Part shown: positions 26,242 through 36,168 of the stretch, piece by piece | Layout: each line of letters starts with the position of its first letter | Position numbering within the stretch: position 1 is the stretch's first letter | Assembly (NCBI RefSeq): GCF_014117325.1 | Contig: NZ_CP059732.1 | Coordinates: 7,567,001-7,631,000, forward strand | DNA: 64,000 nucleotides | DNA from: Spirosoma foliorum | GTDB lineage: Bacteria > Bacteroidota > Bacteroidia > Cytophagales > Spirosomataceae | Reading direction: 5' to 3' | The notes under the pieces: generated by a model | What the model was told of the DNA's origin: nothing | The model's input: only the letters and a program-made list of their open reading frames with translations | Database searches by the model: none | Translations under genes and position numbers: made by a program

Positions 26242-27480
26242 CTACCCCATCACGTTTTCCATCACCTCGTCGATTGAACGGGCGTTTGGGAAAAAGCTGA
26301 CAAGTTTTAGTAAAATACCTTCAACAATAGCGTCAGGGCAAGAGGCTCCACAAGTTAATAAGACCGTAACAGGTTCAGAGCTATCACTTTGAGGAATAAA
26401 ATTTTCGGTGATAACTTCCTGTTTGGCATGTCCATCGAAATGGCGAATTAGCTTATCGGACAGAATTTTCTGTTCCGATTCAATAAAATAAGTTGGCAGT
26501 TTCTCTTCGCAAAGCTCAACAATGTGCGATGTGTTGGAGGAGTTATAACCACCGGCTACAATGGCGAAGTCGGCCGGGTAGTTGAGCAGCGCATAGGTAG
26601 CATCCTGATTATCGTTGGTTGCATAACAAAGCGTGTCTCTCGTATTGGCAAAGTGCGTTTCAACCGAATCGGCAGTTAGGGCATACTTTTGAATAACCAC
26701 CTGCTTTAAATAATCGGCAATGCTTTGCGTATCGGAAGCCAGCATGGTTGTTTGATTCACAACCCCAATTCGTTCCAGATCACGGGTTGGGTCGAAACCA
26801 ACCGAATACTGATTGACAAACTCGGCGTAAAAGGCATCGGGTGGTAACTCGCCTAACATGTACTTTGCCAGGCGTTGCGTCTGAGCCATGTCTTTTACAA
26901 CAACCGTTGGGGCGCCTTCTTTGCTATGTGAGAAGGTTGCTCGGGTTTCTTCGTGACTTGGCTTGCCATGCACAACTACAGTATAGTTTTTCTGCCCAAT
27001 CTGGCCCGCTTTGTTCCATACTTTCTCAACAAATGGGCAAGTGGTATCATACTTGGCAACATCTAAACCCAGCGACGACAATTGATTCTGCGTCTCCAGC
27101 GTGGTCCCAAATGCCGGAATAATAACGACGTCCTCAGGCTTAAGATCTGACCATGAAATGAGTTGTTTACCTTTCGTATCCATAATAAAACGAATGCCCC
27201 GGCTCTGCAAATCGGCATTAACATCGGGGTTATGGATCATTTCACTCAGCAGAAAAATCCGTTTGCCAGGATTTTCGGCAATTGCTTTGTAGGCAATCTC
27301 AACAGCATTTTCGACACCGTAGCAGAAGCCAAAATGCCTGGCAATTAATATCCGGATCGGACCAAAATCGAGTAGGGTGGGGGTGAAGTCCCTTTTCAGT
27401 TTATCCCGCTTCCGGCGAAATTCCTTCAGAGGGGTAATAATGCTACTACGGTAATAGTTGGGTATGTCAAACGATTTCAT
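26242..27480 (-). CDS. ispH: 4-hydroxy-3-methylbut-2-enyl diphosphate reductase
   Basis: The 412-residue iron-sulfur enzyme makes IPP and DMAPP in the last MEP-pathway step. The three cluster cysteines are in FGFCYGVENA, DTTCPFVEKVW and TCGASCPDAIVE; the substrate motif PSHEET is present. It is longer than the roughly 315 residues of E. coli IspH, with an N-terminal extension and insertions, as in other Cytophagales. Its stop is directly adjacent to the stop of the convergent glycosidase gene, with no base between. Confidence 0.95.
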   Translation of the reverse strand: MKSFDIPNYYRSSIITPLKEFRRKRDKLKRDFTPTLLDFGPIRILIARHFGFCYGVENAVEIAYKAIAENPGKRIFLLSEMIHNPDVNADLQSRGIRFIMDTKGKQLISWSDLKPEDVVIIPAFGTTLETQNQLSSLGLDVAKYDTTCPFVEKVWNKAGQIGQKNYTVVVHGKPSHEETRATFSHSKEGAPTVVVKDMAQTQRLAKYMLGELPPDAFYAEFVNQYSVGFDPTRDLERIGVVNQTTMLASDTQSIADYLKQVVIQKYALTADSVETHFANTRDTLCYATNDNQDATYALLNYPADFAIVAGGYNSSNTSHIVELCEEKLPTYFIESEQKILSDKLIRHFDGHAKQEVITENFIPQSDSSEPVTVLLTCGASCPDAIVEGILLKLVSFFPNARSIDEVMENVMG

Positions 27481-27607
27481 TAGCTGAAAGAGCGAACGAG
27501 TGGACTGGTGAAAGAATGAAACTCAGCTATCAGTATAGAGTGACAAGAAGGTCTAACACCTGACTCGATCATTTTAATAACAGAACGATAAATGTCTTCG
27601 TTCGCTG

Positions 27608-27615
27608 CAAAGGTA
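27608..27615 (-). promoter_or_regulatory. Candidate -7 box (TACCTTTG) for ispH
   Basis: On the minus strand TACCTTTG matches the phylum's -7 consensus and sits about 125 bp before the ispH ATG, in the gap divergent from the DoxX-like gene. Confidence 0.5.
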
Positions 27616-27727
27616 GCGACTGGATGTATTGATCTGTAGCCTGTTAATCAATCCTGTCTACTGTAATTTGACTCTTTCGTTTATATTTGGCTATCGTTAC
27701 CACAACCTCCTCTTAGCCAGTTCGTTT

Positions 27728-29008
27728 ATGATGAATGCTCCTACTCACTCGCCCGAACAGTGGCCCGTGTGGCGTAAATTACTCTTTCGCTTTTTCTGCA
27801 TTTATCTTCTCCTTTATATGTCGCCACTGAACTGGTTGGGCGATATTCCTTTACTGAATCTGATTGGTAAGTCTTATAGTGGTGCCGAGGAATGGCTTGT
27901 CAACCTTGCCAATAACTATATTTTTCACGTAAAAGACGTGCTGGTTCCACTAAATGGTAGTGGCGATACCTCCTATGGGTATGCTCAGCTTTGTTTTTTT
28001 ATTCTGGCAGCACTTGTCGGAACGATTATCTGGACAATTGTCGATAAGCGTACGAATTACGATACGGCTTATTACTGGTTGTTAATCTTGGTTAGATACT
28101 ACGTCGCCATGTTCGCTTTGAGCTATGGGTTGATCAAGCTCTTCGGACAACAGATGGTCTTTCCATCATTAAGTGCCCTGGCAACGCCCTTGGGTGATTT
28201 ATTACCCATGCGTTTATCCTGGTATTTTATTGGTTATTCAACTCCTTACCAGTTTTTCTCTGGAGCGGTTGAGGTGCTGGCGGGGGTGTTGCTTCTGTTT
28301 CGTCGTACCAGCACATTAGGAGCATTTGTTGCAGCAAGTGTGTTTCTCAACGTGATGGTGATGAATCTTTGTTACGACATTCCCGTAAAGCTGTTCTCCA
28401 CCCATCTGTTTATATTCAGTAATTTTCTGTTGCTGGGCGATGTCAAACGGCTACTCAACTTTTTCGTTTTTAATAAACCTACCCAACCGGCCGCTCGTAT
28501 TGTACTACCCGAAAAATGGATGCGAACGGGACAACTCGTTCTGAAAATTGCCTTTGTAGGCATATTTCTGGTAATGCCTCTGACAAGATTATATCTGGAC
28601 TCGCAGAGTCCCACTAACGCGTCAAAGTCGAAGAAACTGGCAACTGGCTTCTTTACTGTTGATCAATTTCAGGGTAATGCAGTGGATAGCCTGCGTTGGA
28701 AGGATGTTATTTTTGAACATAATAACGCAGGAAGTATTCAAACGACTGATACCTTGTTCCGGCAGCGGTATCGGCGCGGGTATTTTAGCTATTCACTGGA
28801 TTCACTCCAGCATACGATTGCGTTTAAAAAATTTTCTACCGATTCGCTGCCCCTGTTTACCATGCACTATAGCATGCCCGATACTAATAACATCGTGTTG
28901 CAGGGGAAAATCCGAAATGATTCCGTGCTAGTAGGCCTAAAACGCCAGAAACGGCATTTTCAATTAGCAGAACGGCAATTTCACTGGCTCTCTGAAGCTA
29001 ACCGATAA
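27728..29008 (+). CDS. DoxX-like multi-spanning membrane protein
   Basis: The 426-residue protein has roughly eight hydrophobic helices to about residue 300 (including AVEVLAGVLLLFRRTSTLGAFVAASVFLNVMVMNL, characteristic of the DoxX fold) and a soluble C-terminal domain of about 115 residues rich in beta strands. DoxX proteins are membrane partners of redox enzymes, but the role of this long form is unknown. The ATG at 27728 was chosen over an upstream frame from 27629. Monocistronic. Confidence 0.7.
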   Translation: MMNAPTHSPEQWPVWRKLLFRFFCIYLLLYMSPLNWLGDIPLLNLIGKSYSGAEEWLVNLANNYIFHVKDVLVPLNGSGDTSYGYAQLCFFILAALVGTIIWTIVDKRTNYDTAYYWLLILVRYYVAMFALSYGLIKLFGQQMVFPSLSALATPLGDLLPMRLSWYFIGYSTPYQFFSGAVEVLAGVLLLFRRTSTLGAFVAASVFLNVMVMNLCYDIPVKLFSTHLFIFSNFLLLGDVKRLLNFFVFNKPTQPAARIVLPEKWMRTGQLVLKIAFVGIFLVMPLTRLYLDSQSPTNASKSKKLATGFFTVDQFQGNAVDSLRWKDVIFEHNNAGSIQTTDTLFRQRYRRGYFSYSLDSLQHTIAFKKFSTDSLPLFTMHYSMPDTNNIVLQGKIRNDSVLVGLKRQKRHFQLAERQFHWLSEANR

Positions 29009-29042
29009 AGGTGGTGCCTTTGTGGTTAATGATTTTTTGCTG

Positions 29043-30566
29043 CTACAGTTCAAGGACTTTTCCCAGAATATCATCTAGATATTCACGGGAATTAGCCAGG
29101 CGAGGCACTTTATGCTGCCCACCGACTTTGCCGCGTTGCTTCATCCAGGCGTAAAATGTACCCGGTTGCACGACATGAATACGGGGATGCTTGAGCACCA
29201 TATCATTGTAGCGCTTAGCGTCGTAATCCGAATTGACTTGCCGGAGTGTTTCGTCCAGAATTTGATTGAACCGCTGTTGATTGTCGGGCTCGTGGGTAAA
29301 TTCAATCACCCATTCATGACAACCTGTAGCTCCATTGCTCATGTAAACGGGGCCGGCGGTGTAGTCGGCAATAATAGCGCCCGTGGCTTCGCAGGCTCGT
29401 GTAATGGCTGTTTCGGCGTTTTCAACGATTACTTCTTCCCCAAAAGCATTAATAAAATGCTTGGTACGGCCACTTACTTTCAGTCGATGCGGGTAGAGTG
29501 ATGTAAACCGAACAGTGTCACCTACTTTATAACGCCATAAACCACCATTGGTCGAAACAACAAGGGCATAGTTTTTATCCAGTTCAACTTCGTCGATGGT
29601 CAACGCCGTTGGGAAAGGCTGATCGGCTTCGTGAAAAGGGACAAACTCATAGAAAATGCCATAGTCTAGCATTAACAGCATTTCGCCCACACGACTTAAG
29701 TCATCCTGAATCGCAAAAAAACCTTCGGAGGCATTATAAATTTCCTGATACCGAACTGTTGGTGAAGGGAACACTTGCTGCTGAAACAACTCCCGATACG
29801 GCTGGAAGTTGACCGCTCCGTGCATCATGACCTCAAAATTTGGCCAAACCTCCAGAATATTCGATTTACCTGTACGCGCCAGAATTTTGTCAATCAGCAC
29901 CATGCCCCAGGTAGGTACGCCCAGCATGCTGGTCACATTTTCTTCCGACGTGATTTCGGCCATGCGCTCCAGTTTCGATTCCCACTCGTCCATGAGCGCA
30001 ACCTGAATAGAAGGTGTTCGAATATACTGCGCCCAGCTAGGCAGGTTTTTCATCACTACTGCCGATACATCGCCCGCTGCACTATTGGAACCATATGGAT
30101 TTGGATGAAGACTGCCGCCAATCGATAACCCTTTGCCTTCAAAAGCCTTACTATCGGGATTATTCGCGATATAAAGCGCCATCATATCCTTACCGCCTTT
30201 GAAATGACTTTCATCGAGCGACTCGGTGGTGACAGGAATGAATTTGCTACGGGCATTGGTCGTCCCAGACGATTTGGCAAACCAGCGAACGGGCGAAGGC
30301 CAAAGGACTTTGCTCTCGCCTTTCATGACCCGTTCGATATAGGGGAACAAATCTTCGTAGCTCGAAACCGGAACCTGCTGCTGGAAATCCTGAATCGTCT
30401 GGATGGATTTGTAGTGGTATTTTTGGCCCCATTCTGTCCGACGCCCTGATCGGATCAGTTGATTGAAAACCTTCTGTTGCGCCACACCAGGCTCTTTCAT
30501 CATTGCCTCAATACGCGGCAATCTCCGTTGCAGGAGCCATTTAAGGGTGGTGTTTAGGACAGTCAT
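29043..30566 (-). CDS. GH3 auxin-responsive-promoter family acyl-adenylating ligase
   Basis: The 507-residue protein matches the GH3 family of acyl-AMP ligases, which join carboxylic acids to amino acids or similar amines: FAKSSGTTNARSKFIPVT is the ATP-binding P-loop-like motif, EIYNASEGFFAIQ is motif 2, and LWRYKVGDTVRFTS is motif 3. Bacterial members are common in Bacteroidota but their products are unknown. The start at 30566 (MTVLNTTLKWLLQRR) matches the family; a longer frame from 30614 is less likely. Confidence 0.9.
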   Translation of the reverse strand: MTVLNTTLKWLLQRRLPRIEAMMKEPGVAQQKVFNQLIRSGRRTEWGQKYHYKSIQTIQDFQQQVPVSSYEDLFPYIERVMKGESKVLWPSPVRWFAKSSGTTNARSKFIPVTTESLDESHFKGGKDMMALYIANNPDSKAFEGKGLSIGGSLHPNPYGSNSAAGDVSAVVMKNLPSWAQYIRTPSIQVALMDEWESKLERMAEITSEENVTSMLGVPTWGMVLIDKILARTGKSNILEVWPNFEVMMHGAVNFQPYRELFQQQVFPSPTVRYQEIYNASEGFFAIQDDLSRVGEMLLMLDYGIFYEFVPFHEADQPFPTALTIDEVELDKNYALVVSTNGGLWRYKVGDTVRFTSLYPHRLKVSGRTKHFINAFGEEVIVENAETAITRACEATGAIIADYTAGPVYMSNGATGCHEWVIEFTHEPDNQQRFNQILDETLRQVNSDYDAKRYNDMVLKHPRIHVVQPGTFYAWMKQRGKVGGQHKVPRLANSREYLDDILGKVLEL

Positions 30567-30636
30567 AGGGCTAAAAATAGCATAAACTAACTGTATTGAA
30601 CTAGTTAGCGACACAAATTTAATGGTACGGGTTGAT

Positions 30637-31539
30637 TTATAAACCGATGGCTCGGTCGGGGTAATCCGTAATTAAGCCATCGACTCCCCACTCCTTGAGC
30701 CGAATCATATCCTTGCGTTGATTGACCGTCCAGGGAATAACCTTGATTTCCTGTTCATGAAGTCGGGCAATTTTTTTTCGACTTAATAACCGAAAATAAG
30801 GGCTATAAATATCGGGTTTGAAACCAAGTTCGCCTAAATTCTTCTCGGGGCTGTGGAGGTTTTCAACGAGAGCTGATAGCCTGACTTTAGGATACTTACC
30901 CACATCGGCGCCCTGTTTCCATTGCTTTAATAGTGCAAAGTCGAAACTTTGAATTACTACCCGGTCTGGATTGATCCGGTCCGCTGCAAGCTGCTCTTTT
31001 AGAATTGCTTGGACAAGATCACAGAAGGCGGCTGGTTCGGGCTGACTCTTGTTGTATTCAGAAGGTTCGCTTTTTAACTCAATGTTATAGGAGAACAGCG
31101 GCAGATTTTTGGTTTTTCGATAAGCCTCGGCCTGCTCAATCACATCGCTCAATAGCGGCTTGTTTGTTTTTAACTTCTGCTGTTCTGGGTAAGCTGAATT
31201 ACCGTTAGATCCGACGTCGTAGCGTTTGATATCGTCATAAGTCATCTGATATAAGATCAGGCTTTTCTGATCTTGTTTCGATATCGGGTTTCCATCAGGA
31301 GCGATTGTAAAAGCTGAATTGAAGTAAGGATCATGCGAAACCACCACCTGATTATCCTTGCTGATGACTACGTCCATTTCCAGAGTCGTAACACCAAGAT
31401 CTAAAGCTTTTAGAAAAGCCGGTAGTGTATTTTCTGGCATCAACCCCCGGCAGCCTCGATGCCCTTGTAAATCAAAACCCGTTGGTGGCTGAGCAAGAGC
31501 TAAAGTCGTCATGCAGAAAAACAATAGAGGAACACGCAT
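30637..31539 (-). CDS. Glycerophosphodiester phosphodiesterase, exported
   Basis: The 300-residue protein has a signal peptide (MRVPLLFFCMTTLALAQ) and a GDPD TIM-barrel: GHRGCRGLMPENTLPAF with the catalytic His and Glu, LEMDVVISKDNQVVVSHD with metal ligands and second His, and a final GVDGLITDYPD. It hydrolyses glycerophosphodiesters to glycerol 3-phosphate and an alcohol in the periplasm. The ATG at 31539 gives the clean signal peptide. It is 70 bp from the GH3 gene, same strand. Confidence 0.93.
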   Translation of the reverse strand: MRVPLLFFCMTTLALAQPPTGFDLQGHRGCRGLMPENTLPAFLKALDLGVTTLEMDVVISKDNQVVVSHDPYFNSAFTIAPDGNPISKQDQKSLILYQMTYDDIKRYDVGSNGNSAYPEQQKLKTNKPLLSDVIEQAEAYRKTKNLPLFSYNIELKSEPSEYNKSQPEPAAFCDLVQAILKEQLAADRINPDRVVIQSFDFALLKQWKQGADVGKYPKVRLSALVENLHSPEKNLGELGFKPDIYSPYFRLLSRKKIARLHEQEIKVIPWTVNQRKDMIRLKEWGVDGLITDYPDRAIGL

Positions 31540-31763
31540 AGATATAGACGGTAGGCTCAAAAGTACTGGTTCTTTTAATTGACACGGCCTCTGTTAATTT
31601 TAACAACTTGAATTCATATGGGGTGCGTTGCAAAAATTGACCAAACGGCCATTATTCTTATATTTAAGAACGATTTTTCTGCTTCAGAAAAGGAATATTT
31701 TTTATTTGCTAAGTACAATAGTAAACTTGCGATAATACTACTTTCGTTCACCTTCACTCTATC

Positions 31764-34190
31764 ATGCGTTATACAAAGGCTGTAGCCAGCTCTCTATTTA
31801 CACTAGTACTGATTTGGGCCTTGAGCCGATCCTGGGGAAGTATTCCTGCCTTCGGGCCTCTTCTGAGTCCATTTGTTGGTTTCTGGCAAAACGCCGAATC
31901 GGCAACTAGTGCGGACGAAGAAATCACGCTGAACGGTACCAAAGCCCCCGTAACTGTTATTTTTGACGACTTAGCCATTCCGCACGTTTTCGCTCAGAAC
32001 GATCATGATGCTTATTTCGCACAGGGTTATTTAACAGCCCGTGACCGGCTTTGGCAGATGGAATTTCAAACCCATGCTGCAGCTGGGCGGGTTGCCGAAC
32101 TGGTAGGCGACAAAGCTTTAGAACTGGATCGGTTTAATCGACACCTTGGTATGGGTTTCGGAGCTGAAAAAGCGGTAAAAGCAATGATGGCTGACCCGCG
32201 CTCCCGAGAATCAGTAGAAGCGTATACGGCGGGCGTAAATGCCTACATCAAAGAGCTAAGCCCAGCCCATTATCCGCTTGAGTACAAATTATTAGGCTAT
32301 GCGCCAGAACCCTGGCAACCGATTAAGTGCGCTTACTTCCTGAAATATATGTCGGGTGTGCTGGCCCTCGGTGCTGATGACCTGAACATGAGCAATGTCC
32401 TGAAAAAATATGGTACGGTTGTAACAACTGATCTTTTCCCGGATTACCCGTTTCGGGAAGACCCCATTATCCCGGTTGGAACGAAGTGGGATTTTACGCC
32501 TGTCAAAATCCCTGCCGTTCCTGCTAATACATCGCCAGATGGGAAGTCAGTAGCCCTGAATTGGCCCGAACAGGACCCAACTATCGGCAGCAACAACTGG
32601 GCAGTTGGACCGCAAAAATCAGCGTCGGGTTATCCAATTCTGGCCAACGACCCCCACTTATCGCTGAGTTTGCCGTCAATCTGGTATCAGATGCAATTGG
32701 TAACGCCAACCATGAATGTATACGGGGCCACCATGCCGGGTTCGCCGGGGGTGATTATTGGCTTTAATAAGCAAGTAGCCTGGGGTGTTACGAATGTAGG
32801 TGCCGATGTGCTGGATTTTTACCAGATTCGATTCAAAGATGCTTCGCGGAAAGAATACTGGCATGATAACAAATGGAAACCCGTTACCCGGCGACTAGAA
32901 GTGATTAAGGTGAAAGGTATGCCCGATGTGATCGATACCGTTCTCTATACCCACCACGGCCCTGTTATGTACGAAGTGGGGCAAAAACCTTTCGCCAAAA
33001 ATGTTCCGGTGGGGTATGCTGCTCGTTGGATAGCGCACGAAGCCTCTAACGATTTCCTGACCTATTATTTACTGGACCGTGCCCAAAATCACGACGACTA
33101 TCGAAAGGCACTTAGTTATTATGGCGCACCAGCACAGAATTTTGTTTTTGCCGATACCGCTAAAGATATTGCCATTTCACCCAATGGGCGTTTTCCGCTT
33201 AAATGGAAAGATCAGGGCAAGTTTTTGTTAGATGGGACTAATCCTGCTCACGACTGGCAGGGTTGGATTCCGGCGAACCAGAATCCACATGTGAAAAACC
33301 CACCACGTGGTTTTGTTAGCTCGGCCAACCAATCCTCAACCGACCCGACCTATCCTTATTATATCAACTGGCAGTTTGCACCATCTGAGCGGGGTACGCG
33401 AATCAATCAACGCTTAACCGCGATGAAACAGGCTACGCCCGATAGTCTGCGCTCTTTGCAAAATGATAACTTCAACCTTCAGGCGGCCAATGCATTGCCC
33501 GTATTTTTGCCTTATGTGCAGGATAAATCGTTATCGGGTGAGCAGAAAAAAGTCCTTGATATCATTAAGAAGTGGCAGTATAACAATGACATTGCTGAAA
33601 TAGGCCCGACCGTTTTTACCGAATGGATGCGTCAATATCTGGATGGTGTTTGGAAAGATGATTTCCCTAGCAATGATACCATACCGATGCGTTATCCAAG
33701 CTTTGACCGTACGCTGCATATGGCCGAAAAAGAACCGACCGCCCATTGGTTCGATGATATAACAACTCCGGCTAAAGAGACGATTGGTAGTGTGCTAACA
33801 CAAAGCTTTCAGATGGCCGTTGATTCGCTGACTAAACAGCATGGTGCTGTTGGAACAGCCTGGCAATGGGGACCGCATAAAGCCACACGAATCACTCACT
33901 TAGCCCGTCTGGATGCGCTTAGTGCACTGAACGTACAAATTGGTGGTGGCAGAAGTGTGGTCAATGCTACGAGTGAACGACATGGGCCGTCCTGGAGAAT
34001 GGTCGTCGCTTTAGGGCCAACGCCGAAAGCTTACGGCGTATATCCAGGTGGGCAGTCTGGTAATCCTGGTAGCCCAAATTACCTGAATATGCTCGAAACC
34101 TGGCGTACGGGTCAGCTTAATGAATTACTGTTTCTGCAAACCGCTCAGGATGCAAATCCGAGAATTAAACGGAAGATGGTTATCAAGTAA
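31764..34190 (+). CDS. Penicillin acylase family protein (Ntn hydrolase)
   Basis: The 808-residue precursor begins with a membrane/signal segment, then the alpha chain (IPHVFAQNDHDAYFAQGYLTARDRLWQMEF) and, near residue 277, the autocleavage site GSNNWAVGP, where Ser becomes the N-terminal nucleophile of the beta chain. The family cleaves amide bonds of penicillins, acyl-homoserine lactones or similar N-acyl compounds; the true substrate here is unknown. Length and motif order are complete. It heads a run of plus-strand genes, though no operon is certain. Confidence 0.93.
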   Translation: MRYTKAVASSLFTLVLIWALSRSWGSIPAFGPLLSPFVGFWQNAESATSADEEITLNGTKAPVTVIFDDLAIPHVFAQNDHDAYFAQGYLTARDRLWQMEFQTHAAAGRVAELVGDKALELDRFNRHLGMGFGAEKAVKAMMADPRSRESVEAYTAGVNAYIKELSPAHYPLEYKLLGYAPEPWQPIKCAYFLKYMSGVLALGADDLNMSNVLKKYGTVVTTDLFPDYPFREDPIIPVGTKWDFTPVKIPAVPANTSPDGKSVALNWPEQDPTIGSNNWAVGPQKSASGYPILANDPHLSLSLPSIWYQMQLVTPTMNVYGATMPGSPGVIIGFNKQVAWGVTNVGADVLDFYQIRFKDASRKEYWHDNKWKPVTRRLEVIKVKGMPDVIDTVLYTHHGPVMYEVGQKPFAKNVPVGYAARWIAHEASNDFLTYYLLDRAQNHDDYRKALSYYGAPAQNFVFADTAKDIAISPNGRFPLKWKDQGKFLLDGTNPAHDWQGWIPANQNPHVKNPPRGFVSSANQSSTDPTYPYYINWQFAPSERGTRINQRLTAMKQATPDSLRSLQNDNFNLQAANALPVFLPYVQDKSLSGEQKKVLDIIKKWQYNNDIAEIGPTVFTEWMRQYLDGVWKDDFPSNDTIPMRYPSFDRTLHMAEKEPTAHWFDDITTPAKETIGSVLTQSFQMAVDSLTKQHGAVGTAWQWGPHKATRITHLARLDALSALNVQIGGGRSVVNATSERHGPSWRMVVALGPTPKAYGVYPGGQSGNPGSPNYLNMLETWRTGQLNELLFLQTAQDANPRIKRKMVIK

Positions 34191-34272
34191 CACGGCCAAT
34201 CGGCGCTCTGATAGAAAGCGCTACCTCTCGAAATTCAACTTATTAAAGGCGGCTTTCCAGCCGCAGTACACG

Positions 34273-34635
34273 ATGATTCAAATTATTCTCATAGCTGTTT
34301 TAAGCCTACTGGCTCAATTGGTGCTTCCCTGGTGGAGCTTGGCCGTTGTCGCATTTCTGGTTTGTGTATGGCGTAGTTCCAGTGCAGGTCAGGCGTTTTT
34401 CGCCGGCTTTTATGGTGTGGCGTTGGTGTGGTTAATTTATGCCGTAATTCTCCATACGCGTACCGATGGCGTTTTTACAGGTCGCATGAGTGAATTACTC
34501 TTTAAAACGAATAGCGCTATTCTGCCGGGACTGGTAACCGCTATTGTTGGTGGGCTGGTTGGTGGCCTCGCCGGACTGTCGGGTTACTTTGTCAGGCAGG
34601 CTATTGGAAATGAAATCGCAAATCGTACCTCGTAA
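34273..34635 (+). CDS. Small hydrophobic membrane protein
   Basis: The 120-residue protein has three or four hydrophobic segments: residues 2-32, 40-58 and a glycine-rich pair at 88-108 (GLVTAIVGGLVGGLAGLSGYFV). It does not match a family I recognise. The start ATG at 34273 follows the penicillin acylase stop by 82 bp; an earlier in-frame ATG at 34120 lies inside that gene. It precedes the OmpH-like gene by 56 bp. Confidence 0.65.
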   Translation: MIQIILIAVLSLLAQLVLPWWSLAVVAFLVCVWRSSSAGQAFFAGFYGVALVWLIYAVILHTRTDGVFTGRMSELLFKTNSAILPGLVTAIVGGLVGGLAGLSGYFVRQAIGNEIANRTS

Positions 34636-34691
34636 ATCGTAAATCCCAATACCTTTGTAGAATAAACTGATAACTAACTGATTCATTTCCT

Positions 34692-35291
34692 GTGAAGAAT
34701 GCCTCGTTGATTCTAAACGTCGTCCTGACGATTGCCGTAGCTGTACTCTATTACCTACATTTTAAAGGCGCTCAGCCTGAATCGGCAGCCCCCGTTGCAA
34801 CAACGCCTGCCGATGCGAAGGGCAAATCCATTGTCTATGTGAATGTCGATTCACTGTTAACTAAATACGAATACTTTAAAGACACGCAGAAAGTACTGGA
34901 AAGCAAACGGTTCCAGTTAGAAAACGATTTGGCTAGCAAGGGCCGGAACCTACAGAATAAAGTAACGTTCTTTCAACAACGGGCGGCTACCATGACGCAG
35001 GAACAAGGCCGGGCAACGGAAGCTGCGCTTCAGAAAGAGCAACAGGATATTCTGGCTTACCGTGAGCGGGCTGCCCAAAGTCTGGCTGGTGAAGAACAAG
35101 CTAAAAACAAGCAACTGTACGATCAGATTTACGATTATCTGAAAAAGATAAACGGCCAAAATAAATACGAATTTGTACTTGGCTATACCAAAGGTGGTGG
35201 CATATTGTTCGCCGATTCGTCGGTCGATCAGACAAAAGCGGTTCTGGATGGCCTGAACAAAGAATATGCGGCTAAGCAAACAAAAAAATAG
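34692..35291 (+). CDS. OmpH/Skp family periplasmic chaperone-like protein
   Basis: The 199-residue protein starts with GTG, has an uncleaved or signal-type N-terminal helix (residues 5-24), then the OmpH pattern: IVYVNVDSLLTKYEYFKDTQKVLE, a long coiled coil (about residues 75-150) and FVLGYTKGGGILFADSSVDQTKAVLDGLN. Skp/OmpH trimers hold unfolded outer-membrane proteins. It is followed by a clear terminator. Confidence 0.88.
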   Translation: MKNASLILNVVLTIAVAVLYYLHFKGAQPESAAPVATTPADAKGKSIVYVNVDSLLTKYEYFKDTQKVLESKRFQLENDLASKGRNLQNKVTFFQQRAATMTQEQGRATEAALQKEQQDILAYRERAAQSLAGEEQAKNKQLYDQIYDYLKKINGQNKYEFVLGYTKGGGILFADSSVDQTKAVLDGLNKEYAAKQTKK

Positions 35292-35325
35292 GCTTTCTAC
35301 TCTATTTTAGACTGTTGCTTAATTG

Positions 35326-35370
35326 AAACCCGGCTTGCTGAACAAAGCGTTCAACGAGCCGGGTTTGTTT
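35326..35370 (+). terminator. Terminator after the OmpH-like gene
   Basis: A perfect 10-bp stem (35326-35335 with 35357-35366), extended by partial pairing inside the loop, is followed by GTTT. It lies 35 bp after the stop. Confidence 0.75.
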
Positions 35371-35549
35371 ATAAACCATATTACAAAATTCTTTTCCAGA
35401 CATAAACCTCCTTTGAGTTTCCCGTGTTCTTGAACTTACCCGGTTACTTTTACGACTCGAAATTTATTCTGCTGTATTCCTTTTCCATGTCAATGTAGCT
35501 GTCAATCAGAAAAAAATACAGCATATATCCTACATCCTATATCAGAAAT

Positions 35550-36011
35550 ATGGCTTCTGCTTCTATTGTTAAACAAGTTGATATTCGGAATCGTCGTGCT
35601 TCTTTTGAGTACGCGTTTCTGGATAACTATACGGCAGGCATTGTACTTACCGGTACGGAGATTAAATCCGTTCGGCAAGGAAAAGTGAATTTACAAGACG
35701 CGTACTGCCTGATTCATGACGACGAAATGTTTATCCGTCAAATGAGTATTGCCGTTTATACCGAAGGTACTCACTACAATCATGAGCCTCTACGCGATCG
35801 AAAACTCCTGCTTACCAAACGGGAGATTAAGCGTCTTACAGAGAAATTGAAGGATCAGGGCTTGACTATTGTGCCCATCCGACTTTTTACCAACGAACGA
35901 GGCTTTGCTAAAGTGGAAATTGCGTTGGCAAAAGGTAAAAAACTGTACGACAAACGTGATAGCATTAAAGAGCGCGAAGTAGAGCGGGATCTGCAACGGG
36001 AGCGCTATTGA
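35550..36011 (+). CDS. smpB: SsrA-binding protein SmpB
   Basis: The 153-residue protein binds tmRNA and brings it to stalled ribosomes. Conserved parts: NRRASFEYAFLDNYTAGIVLTGTEIKSVRQGKVNL, then the C-terminal GKKLYDKRDSIKEREVERDLQR tail that enters the mRNA channel. Length is normal. The ssrA gene itself is not recognised in the window. An AT-rich word similar to the 23351 inverted repeat lies just upstream. Confidence 0.96.
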   Translation: MASASIVKQVDIRNRRASFEYAFLDNYTAGIVLTGTEIKSVRQGKVNLQDAYCLIHDDEMFIRQMSIAVYTEGTHYNHEPLRDRKLLLTKREIKRLTEKLKDQGLTIVPIRLFTNERGFAKVEIALAKGKKLYDKRDSIKEREVERDLQRERY

Positions 36012-36168
36012 TTTTAATCGATGGGCGTTAGTCGACAGGCGTTATTTATTGCCCCCTAACAACTGCTGACTAAGGACTATCGACTAATCAGACTAAATTT
36101 TCCAGAACTATTGTTGATATGTGGATAAGTCTGTAACTTGCTACCGTACAGAGGCATCTAAACGCGAT

